Source: Gymnothorax reevesii
Lineage: Eukaryota; Chordata; Actinopteri; Anguilliformes; Muraenidae
DNA length: 64,000 nt
Reading direction: 5' to 3'
NCBI GenBank assembly: GCA_029721435.1
Contig: CM056587.1
Location: 17,022,667 to 17,086,666, forward strand
This document shows, piece after piece, positions 31,798 to 42,969 of this stretch. The position numbers and the translations under genes were made by a program. The first letter of the stretch is position 1, and each line of letters begins with the position of its first letter. The notes under the pieces are model-generated. The model was not told the DNA's origin. It ran no database searches and saw only the letters and a program-made list of their open reading frames with translations.

Positions 31798-32670
31798 TGA
31801 AAGGAACGGGCTTAGACTCCAAATGCAGTTCAGCATCGGCAGGGCGTTTATGATTAATACAGCTCATGGTCAAAAACAGAAACAGATCGATAGCCAGGAA
31901 ACAGGGTAATGCAGAATAGTCAGAATCAGAGTCAGGGGACAAGCACCAGAGAATCAATCCGCACAAAGACAGTAACAAAGGGACTGAGCGAAGGGAATGG
32001 AAGGGGAAGGAAAAAGGGAGTTGGATGGGATAAGAGAGAACACAGGAAAAACTAAACAGTTGGGTACAAAGTGGGAATTAGGGAGAACGAAGTACTAAGC
32101 AATCAAACAACGTAATTCAAACAATCAATATCGAGACTTACAGGAGAATTCACAGAAAACGAGCAGTCAACAATCGAAACCAAGAAAGCGCAGAAACAAA
32201 ACTTAACCAAAGCGAGCTATGGGAAGAAACGAGTCGACAAGGACCTGCCGAAAAAATGTGTTTTTTTTAAACACACACTAATCAGGTGAGATCCCAGCTA
32301 GAATGCAGAACAGCTGTCGAGGAGGGCGGAACTAGAAAAGCAAGGACGGTGATAGGAGGGCGAGAAGAAGCAGGTGGAGTCCTAACTCTGATCTAACTAA
32401 TCACCCGTGCCTCGCTAACTATTCTTCGATGCGGATAGCCAATGAGAACAGCCAGAGAGAAGGAAGGGGAATTACCTCACCGAATTACAGGGAAGAGAGT
32501 GTGAAGACTGACACAAGATGGAAATGAAAGGAAAACGTTCAAGACTCAGGACATCGCAATCGTACAGAAACATACATACTCTAAACGAATAAATATGATG
32601 AATAAATAAATAGCTATAAAAATTTCAAAAACATACTAAAAACAAACATACAAATCAGCGATTTCTAACA
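31798..32670 (-). mobile_element. Solo LTR, 873 bp, with 5-bp target duplication TAAAT
   Basis: Unit 2 lacks this block, and the flanks rejoin there. The block is bounded by TAAAT at 31,793-31,797 and 32,671-32,675 and has TG/CA ends: in minus orientation it starts TGTTAGAAATCGCTG and ends CCGTTCCTTTCA. A 5-bp duplication, TG...CA tips and no coding capacity indicate an LTR left by recombination between two LTRs. Minus orientation is inferred from its T-rich, leader-like composition on that strand. Probably Gypsy-type; not related to the LTRs at 15.3 and 20.8 kb. Confidence 0.85.
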
Positions 32671-33960
32671 TAAATGACCATTTGGGACAAGTCTTTTAAT
32701 AATAGGACTTTGTGGATTTTTTTTCTTTTAAAATCACTTAATTTAAATGCAAAAATAACAATCGCTGATCACCAGGAAACTGTTTCATTGGAAAATATGG
32801 GGAGGAACGTCATGTCTTTGGAGCCATTTTAGCTCTGTTCCTATTTCATCAATCAGCAGATACATCAGCCTGTTCGTCCTTTAACTGAAAACTGTAAGCC
32901 AAAATAATAGATTTTGAATTATTATTCTGTCACTGGAAATTGTGAGGAATGCCCTGCTGCAGCTGCCTCAACCTCGACATGGTGATTCGAATAATTATCA
33001 TCACATGCTTTGTAAAATATCGCGAGGGATCTGTGAAAACTTGTCCCTGTCACTGTCCAAAATTTTTATTTCATGTGAACTTTCAGAAGCCAAACATACA
33101 AAATTTTCACCTGAGCTTCAGCTGATTGAGGGGTAAAACGCAATGGCTGAGTACTGTGTACTGGCCTCATGGGGGAAACTTGACGATGTTCCCCCTCTGG
33201 GTTATGAGAAATCGCAAATTCTGGCAATTATTTTGCCGAAGTAATGAAAATTCTGAAGCAGAATGTTTGTCAGTAAAACTTTAACCGAGTGAGCCACCCA
33301 GCAACCCCTGCTGTGTGTTCAGTCAAGGGGAAACAGAGCCATTTTAAGCTGATATTAGAACTGGAAATAAATAGTCGAATTTAACACACCCAAAGCAAAC
33401 TAAAGACTAATACTGCTGTATTGTGCTGCAATAAATAGTTTACTGTGCATATATTGTCCCATCATAGCAACTGTAATGCGTATCTGAAATGTAGTTACCC
33501 ATCTATGCTGATGGCCGTTATCATACTTTTTTAATTTTTTGCTTTCATTAATATTTTATTTGATGCTCTTTCATACGTACGATTTTCATAAGTCTGGAAG
33601 AAAGCAGAAGGACTGGAAAATGTACTTTATGAGAGCAGTAACGAGGGCAGAGCTGGGCAGTTACTCTCCAAGCCATTAAATTTGTGCCATCGAACTCCCT
33701 TAAAAGTTGTGTTTCCATTAAAAAAAACCTAGAAAAGCCTTTTCGAGACAAATGCCAAAAGAGGATGTGAAACCTGATGTGAGGCTCTTTTCTTCAGCAT
33801 TCGTATATTCCTCTGGGTTACTGCGCTTGTGCTCTAGTATTTTTTCTCTGACTGCCTCTTGTTGGATGCTTCTCTTCCCTGGATCTCTTCAGGATGGTCA
33901 GTTCTGATCTCGGCTCGATTTTTACTGAAATTACACTCAAGTTTTATCCTTATTTTACTA

Positions 33961-35830
33961 AAATCCTTATTTCAGGTAATTTTAGCCATATGTAGCCAAA
34001 ATTTCACTCCAATATACCCTTCCAATTCTCAGCACTGGTTTGTGATCGTATATGTGTAATAAATCCGCTTCCATAACTCCTTTGTTTCATTGACTAAATC
34101 CAACCCTTGCTGAAAACCATTGGAACAATTCCTCCTCATAAAATTCAATCCCTTGTTTTCCATTTGCATCTGTCTGTTAGACGTTTCAGACCACTTTCTG
34201 TCTGTGTGAACGAAAATAATTTAATGGGGACCCGCCGGGAGGACACCACGAAAAACGCGAATAATCGTCACGTGATGCGGATGTCAGGAAAACATCGGGC
34301 ATCTGCCATAGAGAATGAAGCGGAAATGTGTGCTCTAAGGTAGTTTAAAAATAGAATTACTCCTCCCTAAGCATATATCGATGAATATTAACTGATTACA
34401 CTAAATGAATGGGCGAATGACGAGCAGTAAATTTAGTCACACTCCTCCCTTTCTCCCCCGTCCCGGGCTGCGACTTCACAAGCTTTGTTCTCTTACCTAG
34501 CATTATTCTTGAACATCAAAATATTTTACATACATTGCGAGGTTTGAAATAAGCGGTATCGCATCACATTTGCAATCTAAAAATGCCTACTTTAGAACCA
34601 AAATGAACAATACCGGACAAATGAATTGCAGCCGCTGCGAAAGAAAATCCTAACAACATAGGTTGAATAACTTTGACTTCTAGCATAGAATCGTACAACT
34701 AGTGTATTATCAAGTAGGTTAAGTAACTGTTACCAAGCTAGCTTGCTGTTACAAACCTGTCACAGGGGTCACAAATTAAAGTATGAATACAAAGTCTCCC
34801 CAGTTATCCTGCCGTGATTCGAGCATTGAACACGTTGCTTTTGCATTTCTATAGCTGGCTAAAAAAGGGTTGTTATTGTTGCGGTTCGTGTTATCTGGAC
34901 TGCCCCTTATCTGTGTTTCCCCCTTAGCTGTTGATGGTGAAGTGAATTTTTTCAAAGCCATGGTTGCTATTGCTCAGTCTGCCTCGCCGAACCAGGCATT
35001 TGTTTCTCAGAAGAACAGGTGCGAACTTATGTACATAGTTGAAGCCATTGACAGTGAATGGGCCAACTACGTAAGTTGCTTGCATAGTTAAAAAAACCGT
35101 GCTTTTGGGAAACGCACCCCAGGTCCCCATTGTCAACACAAGTTAGATCTAAAATAAAAGTTGCTAAAATCTCCTCAAAACCTACTTCTTCTAACTCGGC
35201 ACATTGCTGCCTGTTGTTCACTTGCCCGACTTCTGGGTTTGGAGAATGACGCTCACCTTATGTACAGGCTATTTTTAGATATCGGGCAGGTCCCCATTTT
35301 CCTGTTATATCTGAGTGATGGCTTATAGGCAAAAACACTTACTGTTCTGTTAGATCAGCACATAATAGCTAGTGCACACACCAATGTTCTTCCTGAAGGG
35401 TTACAGTGCAATCTACAATGCGGTTGCATGAGTAGAAATGCTAATTATAGTGAAATTCAACGACGCGCAACTAATACCTCTCCGGCAAAAATGGTTTAGT
35501 GATGTTTGTCCAAGCTTGCTTGTTTTGCAGATTAAAAATTGTAAGTTTTTATCTCTGGACTGCTACCAAGGTAAGAACATCGATTACAACATATTGTGGC
35601 AAACCTGCGCAATGCTACAGGATTGACCCTACGGGACTGCATAGTCATGCTGCGGGTTGTCATGACAGTTTTAAATACAATCTTGTTTGCATCATAAAAT
35701 GGCTAATGCAGGTAGAATACTGAGTGCACAAACTTTCAAATGATATGTAGTTCTACAATATAGCACAATATTTCACGGCTTAAAAACGCAATCATGCTTA
35801 GTGGCACAACCTCAGACCAGTGGTCGCCAA
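33961..35830. other. Unit-1-specific non-coding stretch of about 1.9 kb
   Basis: Unit 2 has only about 230 bp here (44,935-45,170), filled by a fragment of the common dispersed repeat. The sequence has no recognised gene. A 73-codon plus-strand frame at 34,870-35,091 has no family resemblance. Near its right edge CAGTGGTCGCCAAAG looks like a hAT tip, but no partner end was found. Confidence 0.35.
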
Positions 35831-36529
35831 AGGGTTAAGAAAGATTTCATTTTAAAAAAAATAAAATCATTACTCGTCTTTCAAAAGTCATTCTACGCCT
35901 TTGATCCTGTGTGTATTAATATATACTAAACAATTCGAAAATAATAATCAAAATCTTCAGTTGATATACAGTCTTGAAGTTTCTCAATTATTGAACTTTA
36001 CAATGAATGATTGATTATGGATTCTATTACTCAGCTGTGCATATTTTGTTCTAGTGAAATGGTCTCATTCGGTGAGGATTCAAATGTCCAATTCAAAGGC
36101 AGGTATGTGTTATCCTAGTGAGGTTGTGTGGCTCAGCTCAGAGAACCTGGTTCTTCTTCAGGGTAATATGCTCACTGTGGCAGAAGAGCAGATGCTGAAA
36201 GTGGGTTGCAACTATAAAATCAATACGCCAAAATAAACAGCTCACAAGTAGTGCTCTGCATGTATTTTTACTGGTGCAGTGCTTCAGTGATTGTAAAAGT
36301 GCATATCGAACAGTCCTCTGCAGTTCGTTATTTCAGCCAGCTTGAAGCGCCCCTTTTCCTCTAAGTCAGTCTAGTCCTGCAGTCCACAATCCCTGACATT
36401 CTTACTTTTCAAGTCAATACTCCATTCACATTAATTTGTGTGGGGCTTTTATGGAAGAACTGTTTCAAAGGTGTTTATAGAAAAGAATTGAAGAGCTTCC
36501 ACTCATGATGCACTCCTACTCAGGAAATC

Positions 36530-36865
36530 TGTGATGCCCCTCCCCCTGGGCTTTCAGGACTTTTGACTTCCTGCCTTCATTCAATTATCCAATTACCTTC
36601 TGTGCTCCCCTAATTATTACACCTGGTTTTCATTAGTGGGATTTCATACCCTTGCCAATTTAAACTTCAGTTTTCCCCTTCACTGGCAGGTAACCTTAGA
36701 TTGTGACACCTTTTAGTCCTGAGCACTCCCTTTTTGTTATCCCTTTCAGTTTTGTGTTTATTTTATTCTATCACTTTCTTTATTTAATAAAACCACATTC
36801 CTGAACTTAGGTCCTCCTTTCCCATCACTCTCCTTTTTAACAACATTTGGCGCCAGGACATCACA
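36530..36865 (+). mobile_element. Solo LTR, 336 bp, with 5-bp target duplication AAATC
   Basis: Interrupts unit 2 where unit 1 is continuous (about 28,840-28,850). AAATC lies on both sides (36,525-36,529 and 36,866-36,870). It starts TGTGATGCCCCTCCCCCTGG and ends TTTGGCGCCAGGACATCACA. AATAAAACC near 36,786 fits an LTR polyadenylation signal in plus orientation. Its sequence differs from the other LTRs in the window. Confidence 0.88.
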
Positions 36866-37350
36866 AAATCTCTGATCTCCTCACTCTTAACACCCTTTAG
36901 GAGCTTCTTACAGATGGTAATTTGGGCTTTTATTGATTTCAAGGCGAGAGGAAAAGTCAAATGAGCCGAGGACGGATACAATAAGCAAATTGAAACAAAT
37001 CCCGGGTTCCATCTCCCTCTAAATCTTTCTGTGTAGCAAGTAAATGATCCAGCTGGAAGCATTAATTCCACCTTTTGATTCATATCCCATTCCTATATCC
37101 CCAATGAATGGCTGGTTTTACTCCAGCAGAACAGTGTTCTGGGAGATTGAGCAATATACATATCCAATGGCAACAAGCTACTCATGGGACCTTGTAAAAT
37201 TACATCCCAAATTGAAAAACAAAAAGACTTTATTGTAATTAGAGCACTTTGGGGGTTTGGGGGTGGAGGCCAGGGAAGCAAGCAATACAAAACACGAAAT
37301 GCAGCAAACAAACAGGAAATCATTAAAAGGTTAGAAAGTTACAACAGTCA

Positions 37351-38240
37351 AGAATATCTCACAGACTTACACACTTAATTAGCTTTTTGAATTGTTGTCT
37401 TTGTTGGGAGCAACTGAGAAATGGCAGTCATAAAATTGTTGAGGAGCAAAAGTAACTTCAGCGTTCCAGGTTTGAATCCCGGCTCTGATGCTGGTGTTTT
37501 GCCTCTGGACCAGTTACTTTACTTGGATTGCTTCCGCTATCATCAGTAAGTATTTCCACAGTGGCACTTTCAGTGATGCATTGTCTGCTCACTCTTTTAT
37601 TTTCCGGTCATGAATATTTATGTGAAGTGACTCCTGTAGAAATCACAAGACTTTAAAATTGTGTCATGGTTCAATTAGGAACAAACAATTATTGCCTCAT
37701 CCTTGTCTTATGAAATGGTACAATCCAAATTGATGATACATCAAACTGGGTTGCTTTAGCTGCAGCTGTCCACTGTATCTATCGGGTTCTTTGAGTAAGG
37801 ACACAAGCAGGAAGCTTGAAAGCAAGATGTCAATTCTTTTAAACTAAATCCACATTTCCATCCACATTTCCATCAATGGCATCTCTTCTTTGTGTCCCTG
37901 CCACCGGAATGCATGGAGACAGGAGAGGAAACCTTGAGACGATCGAAAAAACAGAGAAATGAGACGTCCTTTACTCTTGTTTTGGGACGGCCGGAAATAT
38001 ATCGGAGCTGGAACAACTTCCAGTTCAAGTGAGGATCGAGGAGGGAGGAAATATTAAATAACAGAATTGAGATGGGCCTGTAACATACATTACCAAATGA
38101 ATAAATAAATATAAGCCGGTGGCAATTTTATTCAAGTCAATGAGAGTTTTATACAAGTTGGCGATCGTCATCATTGCTTCCGGAAGCGAGAAGTGCACTA
38201 CTGCTCAAAATTAACATTTAAGTGAATTTTGCTATTTTCT
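37351..38240. other. Unit-2-specific non-coding stretch
   Basis: No unit 1 counterpart. GGTTTGAATCCCGGCTCTGA at about 37,470-37,489 resembles a tRNA-gene B box and might mark a very old tRNA-derived SINE, but no A box or tail supports this. Otherwise nothing recognised. Confidence 0.3.
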
Positions 38241-38246
38241 TCCATA

Positions 38247-39362
38247 CATAGTGGGCTCAAATATTACTGGCACCACTGACTGGCAATGCACAAATTGAAA
38301 ATTCTCAAAAAAAAAAAAAAACATCTAGTGACCTGGGTCCTCTCCTCTGCACTCTCCTCTTCAGCTCATTCCACAGGTTTTCAATGGGGTTGAGGCCTGG
38401 GGACTGAGATGGCCATGGGAGGAGCTTGATTCTGTGTCTGGTGAACCATTTCTGTGTAGATTTGGCCACATGTTTAGGGTCATTATCTTGCTGAAAGACA
38501 CAGTGACAACCCATCTTAAGCTTTCGGGCAGAGGCCACCAGATTTTGATTTAAAATGTCCTGGTATATCAAAGCGTTCATGATGCCATGCACCCTAACGC
38601 GGTTCCCAGGGCCTCTGGAAGAGAAACAGGCCCACAGCATCACCAATCCTCCCCCATATTTCACAGTTGGCATGTGGTGCTTTTCTGCATACTCATCTTT
38701 TGTGTTTCGCCAGACCCACTTAGAGTGTTTGTTGCCAAAAAGCTCTATCTTGGTCTCATCTGACTCCAATTCCAGACGTTTGCATTTATGATTGTGAGTG
38801 AGAGAAGGTTTTTTCCATGCATTCCTCCCAGACAGCTTGTTGGCATGTAGATAGTGCCTGATGGTTGTTTTGGAGACTTTGTGACCCCAAGATGCTACCA
38901 TTTGTTGCAATTCTTTAACAGTGAGCTTTGGGGAACTTTTTATTTCTCTTACTATCCTCCTCACTGTGCGTGGTGGCAAAATAACCTTGCGCTCTCGTCC
39001 AGGCTTGTTGACCACTGTTCCAGTTGTTTTAAACTCCTTAATGATGACTCTGATGATTTACTAAGTAAATGTTCCTCGATACTCTGATCAACTTTGTAAA
39101 CTACTGTAGAAATGACAGAAATACTTCTATTACATTTCATTTCAAGGAATTGTTAGGGGTGCCAATAAATGTGGAACAGGTGATTTTATGAAAAATAATT
39201 ATTTCTTAGTCAGGGACTCTTTTCCCTTAAAATTCACTTGAGTTGAAGGTTACATTTTTTTATACTTTTCAGTGTGAGAGTATGCTTAATAAGAATTTAA
39301 TTTATATTAAGGCTTTTGACACGTATTAACCAGGGGTGCCAATAATTATGGAGGACACTTAT
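38247..39362 (-). mobile_element. Tc1-like transposon with decayed transposase
   Basis: The ends are short imperfect inverted repeats: the left contains GGGCTCAAATATTACTGGCACC, and the right, reverse-complemented, GTCCTCCATAATTATTGGCACC. This end type is typical of fish Tc1-like elements. The transposase frame lies between them on the minus strand. The element occurs only in unit 2 of the duplication. Ends are approximate by a few bases. Confidence 0.75.
38305..39015 (-). pseudogene. Tc1-like transposase, N-terminally truncated with internal deletion
   Basis: A 236-codon open frame. It starts within the DNA-binding half (RTVRRIVREIKSSPKLTVKE, then VSKTTIRHYLHANKLSGR). THNHKCKRLELESDETKIEL shows that about 20 residues normally between the KRL helix and the first catalytic Asp are missing. 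The rest is well kept: KYGGGLVMLWACFSSRGPG, FQQDNDPKHVAKST with the second Asp and NPIENLWNELKRR with the Glu, giving a DD34E-type triad. The end runs into an A tract (read as Phe codons). The start shown is not original: the first helix-turn-helix is absent or out of frame. Probably inactive. Confidence 0.85.
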
Positions 39363-39669
39363 ATTTATAGGGAAACTCTAAATGCCAACGTGAGAAATAC
39401 GGTACAATATTAATGTTCCAATGGAACCAACCAAAATATTTACTGATTTAATTAAAAAATCTATTTCTTCCACATCAAGCTTTCACAATTCATGGCACCC
39501 TTACAAATGATTGTAAATAACATCTACCAAAATTAAACCAGGTATTAAATTCCTCTTATTTAATTATTAGCTAAGTATAGAGGAACTTGTATCGAGCCAT
39601 TACATCACTTCCTGTTTCACTAGGGTACAAAAATGGGGTAACACACATGCAATACCCCTTTGTCATCCA

Positions 39670-40105
39670 ACACTGTGAAGAAAAAAAAACTGTCAGTTCA
39701 AAAGAGGTAGATGGTCATAAACCCTCATAAATTTACAAGAAGATTCAGAATTGACTATGCCACTGAGCACTGTCTGGGCACTTATAAAAAAATTCAAAAG
39801 ACATGGAACTGTTGAAAACTGAGGCTGATAGTGAGAGAAGCAACAAATCCCCAAAAATCACTGTGAGGAACTTTGTGGCATCTTCGGGTCACTAGGTTTC
39901 AAAAAGCACCATCAAGTGCTGCCTCCACCACCACAGGCCAGGAGAAAGGCTTCTCTGGCCAAAAGACACAGAATCAAGTGCACAGACTTTGCCAAACATC
40001 ATTTAAATTATGACTGGAACAAGGTACTTGTGTCAGATGAGACCAAAATTGCATGTTTTGGTCAGACGGCATATTTAGCATCGAATCATAGATGCATTCA
40101 AGGAG
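39670..40105 (+). pseudogene. Second Tc1-like transposase relic in unit 2
   Basis: On the plus strand, with many indels, remnants of a Tc1 transposase run from the DNA-binding half (ARRKASLAKRHRIKCTDFAK near 39,940) to the first catalytic box (WNKVLVSDETKIACFGQTAY). Homology ends near 40,105, where unit 1-like sequence resumes. The catalytic core beyond the first Asp is gone. Its orientation is opposite to the neighbouring Tc1 element. Confidence 0.6.
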
Positions 40106-41666
40106 AACTGATTTACACATTTCAGTCTGCAACTAAGCTCATACGAAACAGACTTTTGACTTGTGCCACCATTTTGACATGGGCCACCAGAAGGAAGAGT
40201 CTTGGGTTCATTATAATCAAGTTTTTTTTCCCTGAACATTTCTTGAACAAAGAAATAGGCGACTTCCCTTTGTGAAGGTACTGCATTGCTTCAGAGTGTG
40301 TGATATATAAATGTGCCTCTACATTTGAGGGCGTGTTTTATTTCTTAATAATTTTCCCTATCCTTCCAATATATGGAGCTAAGGAAGGAGAATAAGGATG
40401 GATAGGATAAATAGGCAATTAAAATGGTCCATTACATCTCAGTGGGTTCTTTCTGGCGAAATTGGAGCAAAATTAAATATGTGGCTTTTCCAAGATCTTG
40501 AAAGGTATCAGAATGACCACCGAGGGTCGGCTGAGAGTAATGAAATGTCGGCTGGTAATGAACAGAGACCAGCAGTTTTAGCAGCCACATACAGCACAGC
40601 CCCTGCAAGGATAATCAGGGTAACACAGTGAGTTGCCTTAAAATGCCGCTGAGATCTGCCCAGACACTTTTTGCTAATAAATGCTACATGCTGTGAAAAA
40701 ACCATATCGTAACCCAAGAAAGCAATGTAGGAAAGATTTGACAAAAAACTGTGAATTCTCAATTTTACTGCTAGAAATCCAGCGGCATTATCTTGACGTG
40801 ATGAGGAGGATGGATGTGACGTCACAGCGAGTCATCCCAGCAGTGTTCTCGCTCGAGTGGTCTTCGGTCAAAGACGAACATCCCAATTAACCATTGATAA
40901 AAAAATAATAATAAAATAGGTGAGTGATAATAAATTACGCAAACACAAGGATGCCAGAGAAAAAGAGCCACAGCTTCTTGTCAGCCGAGAAAGCAAAATT
41001 TACCTGTAATACTGTAATAATTATGATATAATAATATTAATGTATTTCCTTTCGATCCCCTGCCATGAAGTGGAAGGGGATAGAGGAACGAGTGCTGTCC
41101 TTCCACATTCTGTCTGTCCATCCATCTTGCTTGTTTTCTGTGCCAGAACTAAAACATCCTTCAATATTTTTCCACAAAATTTATTATGGATACATCTTAT
41201 TGGGTAAATGTGCCTTTTTATACTTTCATCTCTCCTGTAATTTGTCTGTCGGTCCGTCCACTGCATGTTTTTTTCCAGGCTGATGTCATACATCTTGTTT
41301 ATTAGGCTCAGGGCAACAAAAATCAAAAACAGCCACAGCATAGGCTAATTTGATGGCATTTTTTTTAGTATTTCATTTGACTTCCTTAAGGCAATCACGG
41401 CATGGATTAACTGTATTGTAATAACTGAAAAATGCAATACAAAATTAATTATTTTCTTGTTAAAATCTACACCAATTTTCCTAAAATTTGTGGTAAACAT
41501 TTACGTACGCTCACAATTAAGAGGCCACACCCTTAATGTGAATCGCACAGGCAAAATAAATGACAATTGTGGATAATTCTGTTAATAATAGTAGGTCTTT
41601 GTGGATGTTTGTTTTCCAATCACTTACATTTCCGGCTCTTTTTTGAGATAAATTTCAACAAGTTCA

Positions 41667-41705
<39 letters not shown>

Positions 41706-41706
41706 G
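41667..41706. repeat. (ATT)n microsatellite
   Basis: Pure ATT array within unit 2. Unit 1 lacks it, so the array expanded after duplication or was lost there. Confidence 0.95.
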
Positions 41707-41774
41707 ATGATACACAATAATAAAAATCACTTATCACCAGGAAGCTAAGCTGCGTCACTGGAAAATATGGAGAG

Positions 41775-42140
41775 AAGTTTTTATTACCTTTGACCAGCAA
41801 AGTTGGGGGAGGTAATGTGATCATTACCATTTGTCTGGTGGTTGGTTTGTTGGTTTGTTTGTTTGTAAGCAGGATTAAGCGAATATTTATGGATGGATTT
41901 TCCAAATTTCAAATTTTTCAAATTTGGTGGAATGATTAAGTATTGTTCAGGGAAGAGGTAATTCAATTTTTGGAGGTCAAGGTCAAAGGTCAAGGTCAAG
42001 GGCATGCAAAAGGTCAAAAACACATGAAATACATATTTGTGTGAAGACTACGGGACTGCATAAACACAGCAGTTGCTAGCTATTACCGGCAAAAAAAAAG
42101 TATTGAGTACATTGGCGGAGGTACTTGTGCTGTCTAGTTC
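41775..42140 (-). repeat. LINE-3'-end-like dispersed repeat, copy 2
   Basis: Inverted relative to the copy at 22,375-22,685, sharing TTGGGGGAGGTAA, AAATTTGGTGGAATGATTAAG, GGTCAAGGTCAAAGGTCAAGG and GTACATTGGCGGAGGTACTT. Unit 1 reads through this point (about 32,810-32,850), so it is an insertion specific to unit 2. Confidence 0.65.
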
Positions 42141-42289
42141 TAGCCTTGTTTCATCAATCAGCAGATACATCAGTATGTTCTCCCTCTAAATAAGCACAGC
42201 AAGCTTAAATGAAACCTACCTAATTTCATCCCAGCAAGTCGTGAGTAAACCCTGCAGGAGCTGCCTGAACGTCAGCATGATGGTCCGAG

Positions 42290-42636
42290 TGTGATGGTCC
42301 TGCCCTGCTGGCCCTCCCCCCTCCTGCTGTCTGCACCATCCCCTCAACGAGCCACATCTGTTGCTCGTTGAGGTGGAGGTGCTGTTAAGAGTATATAAGG
42401 GCTGTACTGCCAGGTTGGCAGTGCAGCTGCATTCTGTTTTTACTTTGTGTTGAATGGAGCCCTGTTTGTAGTTGCTGGTCTCCTCTCTGTTTTTGTTTTA
42501 AATTAAATCTATTTATATTTTTACTCAGCTTTTTTTTTTTTTTTTACTGCATTTGGGCCCCTTTTGTTTGGTTTGGGTACATGGTCCCAGTGCCCGCCGG
42601 TTTATGGTCTTCTGCCGGCGGGACCAAACCATGACA
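42290..42636 (+). mobile_element. Solo LTR, 347 bp, with 5-bp target duplication CCGAG
   Basis: Bounded by CCGAG at 42,285-42,289 and 42,637-42,641, and absent from unit 1. It starts TGTGATGGTCCTGCCCTG and ends GGACCAAACCATGACA. A GTATATAAGG box at 42,391-42,400 in plus orientation, a downstream T-rich leader and GC-rich inverted CCGCCGG/CCGGCGG near the end support plus orientation. The tips and 5-bp duplication fit a Gypsy-type LTR. No internal region remains. Confidence 0.9.
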
Positions 42637-42969
42637 CCGAGTCACTATCATCATGTGCTTCATCAAGCACTGCAAGGGGCCGGTGAATTCTCTTCCTTGT
42701 TGCTCCTCGATATTTCAATCACAGATTAACTTTATAAATTAGGGCTGTGCACTGAATGGCCCTGGGAAACTTTTCTCACTCTCTAACATCAGGCCTATAT
42801 GGTGATGTTTCCCCAACAGGATTATGAGCAATCGTGAATTCTGGCAAGAATTTTGCAAAGTAATGGAAGTTCTGATGCAAAATATTTGTGAGTGCCTCTT
42901 AAACCAAGAAAGCCACCCTGCTGCCAACAAAGATATTTAAAACTGAAATTAGAACTGGAAATAAATAAT

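Larger units (their letters stand above)
28795..36480. repeat. Tandem segmental duplication, unit 1
   Basis: This stretch matches 36,481-45,830 collinearly and in the same orientation. Paired blocks: 28,850-29,225 with 36,870-37,245; 29,439-29,550 with 37,245-37,350; 29,985-30,080 with 40,130-40,240; 30,350-30,955 with 40,364-41,010; 30,985-31,330 with 41,060-41,290; 31,570-31,797 with 41,305-41,560; 32,680-32,900 with 41,575-42,200; 33,350-33,960 with 42,945-44,935; 35,835-36,440 with 45,170-45,810. The blocks are diverged by eye, so the duplication is not recent. Gaps are private insertions. No coding exon is visible in either copy. Confidence 0.88.

Noticed and set aside
34870..35091. 73-codon plus-strand frame as a possible exon
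   Set aside because: No recognisable family, no convincing splice sites, and overlapping frames on the other strand are equally long.
36784..37083. 99-codon minus-strand frame
   Set aside because: It spans the boundary of a solo LTR and duplicated non-coding sequence.
37465..37495. tRNA-like B box (GGTTTGAATCC)
   Set aside because: No A box at the right spacing and no SINE body or tail.
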